A DNA stretch of 64,000 nt from Microvirga ossetica. GTDB taxonomy: Bacteria > Pseudomonadota > Alphaproteobacteria > Rhizobiales > Beijerinckiaceae. The notes beneath the pieces were generated by a model. The model searched no databases. It was not told where the DNA came from and saw nothing but the letters and a program-made list of their open reading frames with translations. The position numbers were made by a program, and so were the translations under genes. This document shows, in pieces, positions 59,040-64,000 of the stretch. Numbering within the stretch: the stretch's first letter is position 1; each line of letters starts with the position of its first letter. The stretch lies in NCBI RefSeq assembly GCF_002741015.1, contig NZ_CP016616.1, forward strand, positions 665,501 to 729,500. Direction: 5' to 3'.

Positions 59040-59228
59040 TTGCCGAGCCTCTGGCTGATTGCTGCAAACACGTGGGCTGGCGCTGCCCGTGGCTTTTGGA
59101 CGGCAGAGATGCAGCGACAGCCGAAGGCAATGTTGAACGAGACAACGCGATCCAAGATTCGGCCCTCGACCAAGGGTCGGTCTTCCAAGAAAGCGGCGTC
59201 AGGGACGAGAAGGAGTACCAAAGGCTGA
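59040..59228 (+). CDS. Phasin-like small fragment, uncertain
   Basis: 62 aa frame from a TTG. LWLIAANTWAGAARGFWTAE, MQRQPKAMLNE recalls the granule-binding start of alphaproteobacterial phasin-like proteins, followed by a Lys/Arg/Ser-rich tail. No ATG precedes in frame before a stop at 59016. It may be a remnant; the link to the PHA depolymerase at 46454 is speculation. Confidence 0.3.
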   Translation: MPSLWLIAANTWAGAARGFWTAEMQRQPKAMLNETTRSKIRPSTKGRSSKKAASGTRRSTKG

Positions 59229-59263
59229 TCTTGGCTCCATCTGGTTCTTGATCTTGCAGGCTA

Positions 59264-60403
59264 TCAATAGGCTGGAACCAGCCGCTGTTCGACCAAGGGC
59301 GCGTCCATCCGAAACCGCAAGCCCTGCGGGTCATACTGGACCTCCACCTCGGCCTTGCACTGCATGGGCAGAATCCGCTGGAGGAGGGTTGTGCCAAACC
59401 CTTGGTGCTGCGGCTCGCTTACAATAGGACCGCCGAACTCCCTCCATTCCAGATGAAGCTTCCTGACCTCCTCGATCTGAGTCACACTCCATCGAACCTG
59501 GACGTGTCCGCCTGGGACCGACAGAGCCCCATAGCAGATGGCATTAGCGGTCAGTTCATGGAGTGCCATGCCAACCGGCACCGCCAGATCAGCCGATAGC
59601 TCCACGGGTGGACCAATCAACATGAAGCGAGGCTGTCGGCCCTCGGCAAACGGCTTGAGTTCGGTGAGAGCGATCCCCCGCAGCGGTGCGGTCTGCCAGT
59701 AATCCTCGGTCAGCAGGTTGTGGGTCTTTGCCAAAGAAACGATGCGGTTCGAGAATGAGCGGTAGAACTCGTCAAAGCTGCCGCTGGACCGACCCGTGGC
59801 TCCGACCAGCGCCTGAACCGTCGCCAAGGTGTTCTTCACCCGGTGATGAAGCTCTCTGACGAGAAGAGATTGCCGCTGCTCAAACCTGCGATTGGCCTCC
59901 AGCACATCATCCCGCTCGGCGATGGCGCGGCGCAGTTCCAGTTGCGACATCACCTGTCCCGCCAGCATCGTGAGGGTGGAAGCCTGCTCCTCCGTAAGGT
60001 CACGGGCCACGCGGTCGAACACGCATAGTGCTCCCAAAGGCACCCCATCCGGTGTTCGCAGCACCGCCCCGGCATAGAAGCGCAGGTGCGGCTCCTCTGT
60101 CACCAGCGGGTTGTGAGCGAAGCGAGGGTCCTCGGCTAGGTCTGGAACGATGGTCATTTCCGGCTCAAGCATGGCGCTGAGGCAGATCGAGCGGTCGAGA
60201 GGCGTCTCACGCACCCCGAGTCCCACCTCGGCCTTGAACCACTGCCTGCCTTCGTCGATGAGGCTGATCAGGGCAATGGGAGTCTGACAGGCACGGGCGG
60301 CAAGCTGCACCAGATCGTCGAACGCAGGTTCTGGCGGCGTGTCGAGAACCCGGTAGCTGCGCAGGGTTGCAAGCCGGTCATCTTCCGTCGAGACAGACTG
60401 CAT
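59264..60403 (-). CDS. HWE/HisKA2-type histidine kinase with GAF domain
   Basis: 379 aa from the ATG at 60403; the frame opens at 60466. GAF domain: LATLRSYRVLDTPPEPAFDD, LISLIDEGRQWFKAEVGLG and FYAGAVLRTPDGVPLGALCV. Kinase: phosphoacceptor His in LLVRELHHRVKNTLATVQAL, N-box MALHELTANAICYGALS, and the W-x-E of the HWE class in LHLEWREFGGP. Soluble. HWE kinases feed PhyR in the general stress response. A receiver gene lies just upstream on the same strand. Confidence 0.88.
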   Translation of the reverse strand: MQSVSTEDDRLATLRSYRVLDTPPEPAFDDLVQLAARACQTPIALISLIDEGRQWFKAEVGLGVRETPLDRSICLSAMLEPEMTIVPDLAEDPRFAHNPLVTEEPHLRFYAGAVLRTPDGVPLGALCVFDRVARDLTEEQASTLTMLAGQVMSQLELRRAIAERDDVLEANRRFEQRQSLLVRELHHRVKNTLATVQALVGATGRSSGSFDEFYRSFSNRIVSLAKTHNLLTEDYWQTAPLRGIALTELKPFAEGRQPRFMLIGPPVELSADLAVPVGMALHELTANAICYGALSVPGGHVQVRWSVTQIEEVRKLHLEWREFGGPIVSEPQHQGFGTTLLQRILPMQCKAEVEVQYDPQGLRFRMDAPLVEQRLVPAY

Positions 60404-60501
60404 TTTGTTGTCCACTACGCGCCACTTACCGCTGAGACCACCCATGAAAACGTGCTGGATGTGCAAGCGTTCACGCGAAGCGACTGATTTCCCCAGGCAA
60501 T

Positions 60502-60879
60502 TTAGAGACCGCCGACCAGAAGCTGCTGACAGGCTTGGACCAGAACAGCAGACGGAACCGGCTTTTCGATCCAGGTGACATGGTGGAACTCGGCCAGAAG
60601 CTGACGGTCCTCATGATGCCCCGAGTAGATCAGGAACGGCACTCCATGGCGGCTTAGTTCCAGGGCAATCTCGCGGCACGAACCATCCTTCAGTGCCGCA
60701 TCCAGAATGGCAGTCTGAGGTGTGCCTGTCTGAAGCCACTCCAGGGCGGCAGAGCAGGTCGTGAAAGGACCAGCCACCGCATAGCCTGCATCCTGCAACT
60801 CATCATGGAGATTGAAGGCAATGAGGGCCTCGTCCTCCAAGACGAGGACAAGCGGCTTGCTGCCTGCGAGCTTAGTCAT
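60502..60879 (-). CDS. Single-domain response regulator
   Basis: 125 aa, receiver only. Acidic pocket VLVLEDEALIAFNLHDELQD, phospho-Asp in TAILDAALKDGSC, Ser in PFLIYSGHHED, Lys in TWIEKPVPSAV. No output domain, so it should pass on or sink phosphate. It is 98 bp upstream of the kinase gene on the same strand, a likely cognate pair. Confidence 0.88.
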   Translation of the reverse strand: MTKLAGSKPLVLVLEDEALIAFNLHDELQDAGYAVAGPFTTCSAALEWLQTGTPQTAILDAALKDGSCREIALELSRHGVPFLIYSGHHEDRQLLAEFHHVTWIEKPVPSAVLVQACQQLLVGGL

Positions 60880-60997
60880 GCGGTCCGCCTACGGCCATCT
60901 GCCTTGAATCTAAACTGAACCCCTAAACTTGGCCATTGAGATTATGGTGAAGCAGCAGTGGTCGGCGGCATGAACCAAGCGGCTATGCCTTGATGAC

Positions 60998-61032
60998 AAA
61001 AAAGAACCCGGCTGCTCTCAGGAGCGCCGGGT
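60998..61032 (-). terminator. Strong minus-strand terminator with no gene before it
   Basis: ACCCGGC (61006-61012) with GCCGGGT (61026-61032), inner GCTC/GAGC, one bulge; on the minus strand TTCTTTTTTG follows. It lies between the receiver gene and the plus-strand genes at 61194. The minus-strand DNA before it (61033-61190) holds no frame but includes paired arms GGACCC and GGGTCC, so an untranslated RNA may end here. Confidence 0.55.
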
Positions 61033-61193
61033 CGAGCAATCTCTCGCAAGTCGTGGACCCGCTGCACAAGGGGAATGCGGGGATAAGGGGTCCGTCTGCT
61101 CAACTAATCCTATACTCACCTGAGAGTTCCATTCGCTGTTCCATCCGAGACGACTAACATCACGACGTTATAGCTGCTGACGAGGAGAGTTCC

Positions 61194-61310
61194 ATGCGAG
61201 CATCGTATCTTCTTGCTCTGGCTAAGGCTTTATCCAGCGATACGGCTGATTACAGCGCCAGGACTGGCAATCGCCGGTTTCGTCGCGGTCGGGAACAGGC
61301 AAGTACCTGA
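61194..61310 (+). CDS. Very small hypothetical protein
   Basis: 38 aa, ATG at 61194 with GAGGAGA upstream; MRASYLLALAKALSSDTADY then a Arg-rich end. It precedes the NepR-like gene by 120 bp. It may be a leader peptide. Low certainty. Confidence 0.35.
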   Translation: MRASYLLALAKALSSDTADYSARTGNRRFRRGREQAST

Positions 61311-61430
61311 TGTGTGAAAATCCGACGTTCTTCCCGTTATCCACAGCCACTCGCGAATATGGTTAACAATGTGGTTAACGGTTTCTCAGCGCCTCGCTAC
61401 TTTTACCGAGGCGGTGATTTGGAGGCGACG

Positions 61431-61655
61431 ATGGGGAGCATCAGCGAGGGCGGAAGTCGGGTGTCGCTGGTGTCTGATGAGGAACTTCTGCGGACCATCG
61501 GCGAGGACCTTCGCAGCTTCTATGCCGACATCATCTGCCAGCCTTTGCCGCCGAAGATTGAGGCTGCATTGGCTCGCATTGATCATGCCCGAAGCCAAAG
61601 CAGTAACGTGGGCCGACCTGCACCACACTGGGCTCAGTCTTCATCTAGGGTTTAG
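61431..61655 (+). CDS. NepR-like anti-sigma factor
   Basis: 74 aa. GGAGG six bases before the ATG at 61431 selects this start over the GTG at 61314. Core: VSDEELLRTIGEDLRSFYAD, then IICQPLPPKIEAALARIDHA, matching NepR (IGxxLRxxYDxxxxxPxPxxxxxLLxxLD). NepR binds EcfG until phospho-PhyR displaces it. A dead EcfG C-terminus lies just downstream on the other strand, so an ancestral nepR-ecfG locus may have been rearranged here. Confidence 0.75.
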   Translation: MGSISEGGSRVSLVSDEELLRTIGEDLRSFYADIICQPLPPKIEAALARIDHARSQSSNVGRPAPHWAQSSSRV

Positions 61656-61762
61656 ACACTCGCAGCAACCGTGATCGCAAGGATGAGGGATGCAGCGAGG
61701 ACGCTGTACTCAGCCCATGTGTGCCATTGCGGCTTGCTGTGAAAATTCACTTCACCAAGCAT
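61652..61762 (-). CDS. Micro membrane protein, 36 aa
   Basis: ATG at 61762 with GGAGG six bases upstream; stop at 61652 overlaps the end of the NepR-like gene. MLGEVNFHSKPQWHTWAEYS, then one helix VLAASLILAITVAASV. The good ribosome site supports translation. Such tails resemble stress-linked small membrane proteins; role unknown. Confidence 0.5.
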   Translation of the reverse strand: MLGEVNFHSKPQWHTWAEYSVLAASLILAITVAASV

Positions 61763-61943
61763 TACGATCCTCCATCAGGAGTCGCCCCTTGGCCTGCCGA
61801 TTCATGTTCTCGAATTGTTCTCAATCTACACCGGAGGCCGCAAGGGTCAAGTTTTTGCGAGCGTCTTCACCAACAGCGGTGTTTGTGCAATCGCCAAACC
61901 TTCACCCAGCAGACTTGACCATTTTAAGGGTTGAAGCGGCAGT

Positions 61944-62105
61944 CTATCCCGTAGCCAGCGCCGCTTTGGTCACACTGTCAGGTCCAAGTTCAGCCTCACC
62001 AGTGATGTCCAGAAGGGAGGCCAGCTTTGAGCGAGCACAGTTGACACGGCTTTTGACCGTGCCGACCGCTACTTGATTGCTGGGCTTGGTCGTTTGCAGC
62101 GGGAC
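61944..62105 (-). pseudogene. EcfG-type sigma factor C-terminal remnant
   Basis: Minus-strand frame ending at 61944 reads QVAVGTVKSRVNCARSKLAS, LLDITGEAELGPDSVTKAAL. It aligns to the end of the intact sigma at 55203 (GVAEGTIKSRVNRARTQLAA ... DLGPDRLMQAAL). Only region 4.2 is left; no start codon. It tells that a second ecfG once stood beside the NepR-like gene. Confidence 0.65.
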
Positions 62106-62212
62106 ATGGATAATTGAGCCGTCAGACTGTGCCCCAGAGTGGCCGATGAGGTTTACGGAGGCAGATCACTCCTGAACCGAGGAACATCAAATGATCTCAA
62201 TAGTTGAGGCGC

Positions 62213-62467
62213 ATGCCTTGGTTTTACCGCCATATTCGACAGGGCGACCAGCTTATCCATGACACTGATGGGATTGAGCTTACCGACCTCGACGCGGATC
62301 GGGCGGATGCCCTTGAAGGCATCCGAGACATTCTGGCAGAAGCTATCAAACGCGGGAACGATGTTCCGCTTGACGATGCCATCGTCATAACCAACAAGGC
62401 CGGTCGGGAGTTGATGACGATTCCGTTCATTGAGGCCCTGCCCCCACGCCTGCGCGGAGCGGCCTGA
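62213..62467 (+). CDS. DUF6894 family small protein
   Basis: 84 aa from the ATG at 62213. MPWFYRHIRQGDQLIHDTDG, IELTDLDADRADALEGIRDI, then VITNKAGRELMTIPF. Typical family layout (strands, acidic helix, strand). Third member in this window. Confidence 0.7.
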   Translation: MPWFYRHIRQGDQLIHDTDGIELTDLDADRADALEGIRDILAEAIKRGNDVPLDDAIVITNKAGRELMTIPFIEALPPRLRGAA

Positions 62468-62627
62468 GGCTGGCAAGGGTCAAGCTCGGGAGAGACCCGA
62501 GCCGAGAGGAAATGGACGAAGGCGGGACAACATGGCGTCCCAAAGCCAGTTTCGTCCTTGTAGCGCTCTTATTCTCTTCTAAGATCATTAGAGAACACCG
62601 GTCCTCGAACTTAGCAGGGGTACGCGC

Positions 62628-63355
62628 GTGTCACATCCACTCATTTTGCCAAGCTCGAACCACATGGCCCCCTCTCCGATGAGGAGAAGCAAGTGATCCA
62701 GCAGATCACGTCTCGGGTGACCACCTACAAGGCGCATGAGGAGGTGGTGCCCGAGGGCAGCACCCAGTCCCACAGCAGTCTCGTTCTTAAGGGCTTTGCT
62801 GCCCGTCACCAGCATCTGGCTGGTGGGAAACGGCAGATCACGGCTTTTCACGTCCCCGGCGATTTTATGGACCTCCACAGCTTCCTCCTCAAGAAGATGG
62901 AGGACGGTGTTGGTGCGCTCACACCCTGCACGGTGGCTGCCGTCCCGCACAGTGATCTTCGCGAGATTACGAAGAACTATCCCTACCTCACTCGGGTGCT
63001 CTGGCTCACGACACTCATTGACGCTGCGGTGCATCGCACATGGATCATGACGCTCGGACGAATGGATGCTCGCAACCGGGTGGCGCACTTTCTGTGTGAG
63101 ATGCACGACCGCCTCGAAGCCGTGGGCCTGACGAAGGACCACGGCTATGACCTGCGGATCACTCAAGAAGAGTTGGGCGATGCCTTCGGGCTTACGACCG
63201 TCCACGTCAACCGCATCTTGCAAGAACTCCGGGGCGACGGGTTGATCACCTCACGCGGAAAGAGTGTGGTTATCAATGATTGGGAGCGCCTTCAGAAGGA
63301 AGGCCAATACAATCCTGACTACCTACACCTAAGCCAGCAAATCGAGCGGGACTGA
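62628..63355 (+). CDS. Crp/Fnr-family regulator with doubtful 5' end
   Basis: A readable protein begins MSHPLI at a GTG (62628), as in many rhizobial Crp-like proteins, but the frame shifts at ~62645; the main frame then runs AKLEPHGPLSDEEKQVIQQI without its own start until GTG 62693. Body: VVPEGSTQSHSSLVLKGFAA, RQITAFHVPGDFMDLHSFLL, and the helix-turn-helix ITQEELGDAFGLTTVHVNRI. If GTG 62693 is used the protein lacks about 20 residues. Either a one-base deletion or an alternative start; the rest is intact. Confidence 0.75.
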
Positions 63356-63580
63356 CTGCATTCATTTACCCAGAAACTGAGCGATGGTCGGGGCTGCACT
63401 GACTGATCGTATGCTCAATGGACCGGGCCGCCTCGACGCGGCCCATGCTCAGGATGCGCAGACAAAGCTTTGGACTATCACCGCGCCCAAGCACCAGTTA
63501 GAGCCTCGGACCGGAAATGAGACTCCTGGCTTCTGTGCGAGGCCGAGCTGTGATTCACTGCCTGGACTGGGAGGTGGATT

Positions 63581-64000
63581 ATGGGTCATTGCTATTCCCT
63601 GGATCTGCGGGTGCGCGTCGCCGACTTTGTCGATGCAGGTCATTCCTGCCGGGCGGCAGCCCAGCACTTTGACGTCAGCGAGAGTTTCGCCATCAAGCTG
63701 GTGCAGCGGAAGCGGCGGTTCGGCTCGCCGGCACCGGCCCGGCAAGGCCGTCCGCCCGGACGCAGCAAGCTGGTGCCCTATGAGAGCTTCTTGATCCAGA
63801 CGGTCGAGGCCGAGCCGGCCATCACCATGCCCGAGCTGGCCGCAAGGCTGCTGACTGAGCATGGGATCGTTGCGGCTCCCGCGATGCTCTCGCGCTTCCT
63901 GTGCCGGCACGGCTTCTCATATAAAAAAATGCCTGATGGCGGCGGAGTGCGCACGCGCCGATGTGCGGGATGAGCGCCGGGTCTGGCATGCCCAGCGCCA
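63581..64000 (+). CDS. IS630-family transposase, frameshifted at A7 and cut by window edge
   Basis: GGAGG precedes the ATG at 63581. N-terminal double helix-turn-helix: MGHCYSLDLRVRVADFVDAG, HSCRAAAQHFDVSESFAIKL, then ITMPELAARLLTEHGIVAA. At RHGFSYKK a run of seven A (63923-63929) is met. The 0-frame ends at 63973, while the expected continuation (LMAAECARADVRDERRVWHA) is one base on, reaching the window end. IS630 elements often join two frames at such slippery runs. Confidence 0.8.

Noticed and set aside
58900..59397. 165-aa minus-strand frame after the third cyclase gene
   Set aside because: It overlaps the 3' end of the kinase gene in another frame, and is Ser/Arg/Trp-rich without motif.
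62588..63223. 211-aa minus-strand frame opposite the Crp/Fnr gene
   Set aside because: The plus-strand frame has all Crp/Fnr motifs; the minus frame has none.

Overview
The window looks like accessory DNA (plasmid or genomic island) of a Hyphomicrobiales alphaproteobacterium, most likely Methylobacteriaceae and Microvirga/Methylobacterium-like. The grounds are a MucR/Ros regulator, an EcfG-type sigma factor with NepR-like partners, an HWE histidine kinase, DUF6894, DUF6494 and SWIB small proteins, several cyclase-TPR fusions and a high-GC codon bias. No rRNA, tRNA, replication-initiation gene or CRISPR array was seen, so the replicon type is not settled. All names come from reading motifs by eye; no database search was run.

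Layout. 1-5 kb: secreted unknowns, an IS1380-type element and a run of imperfect ~30-bp repeats. 5-8.3 kb: a minus-strand run of overlapping small genes behind a PcfJ-like protein, with a frameshifted J-domain gene at its end. 8.3-13.5 kb: a plus-strand envelope group (secreted nuclease, membrane coiled-coil protein, single-pass protein, peptidoglycan-binding trypsin-like protease, SH3 protein). 13.6-19.4 kb: two RTX/calcium-repeat exoproteins, one with a collagen-like segment, and an IS66-scarred duplicate of a small exported protein. 19.5-21.2 kb: DUF1294, a dead YgjP-like gene and a DoxX gene cut by an insertion sequence. 21184-23684 and 38048-40548: two full IS21-family copies in opposite orientation with identical proteins, enclosing a 14.4-kb segment with a tyrosine recombinase, lytic transglycosylase, MarR, a predicted sRNA, a methyltransferase, cupin, MucR, a site-2 protease and many small paralogues. 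40.5-47.7 kb: a DUF1194 gene cut by the IS, tandem cyclase-TolB-TPR proteins and an intracellular PHA depolymerase. 48-64 kb: Crp/Fnr regulators, many small proteins, an ArsC-like phosphatase, an EcfG-like sigma factor, SWIB, a third cyclase-TPR protein, an HWE kinase, a lone receiver, a NepR-like protein and the start of an IS630 transposase.

Two themes stand out. First, there is a duplicated set of tiny genes: a coiled-coil family of about 90 aa occurs seven times (six full, one fragment). Two of these are followed, with ATGA overlap, by a miniature LuxR-type DNA-binding protein. Three copies have a CTGT-N10-ACAG palindrome upstream. This looks like an undescribed lineage-specific regulatory family. 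Second, pieces of the alphaproteobacterial general stress response are scattered between 52 and 62 kb (one intact and one decayed NepR, one intact and one decayed EcfG, an HWE kinase and a receiver) without PhyR, suggesting an accessory and partly eroding stress-signalling module.

Many genes are damaged (frameshifts, nonsense codons, IS truncations), which is typical of a recombining accessory region.
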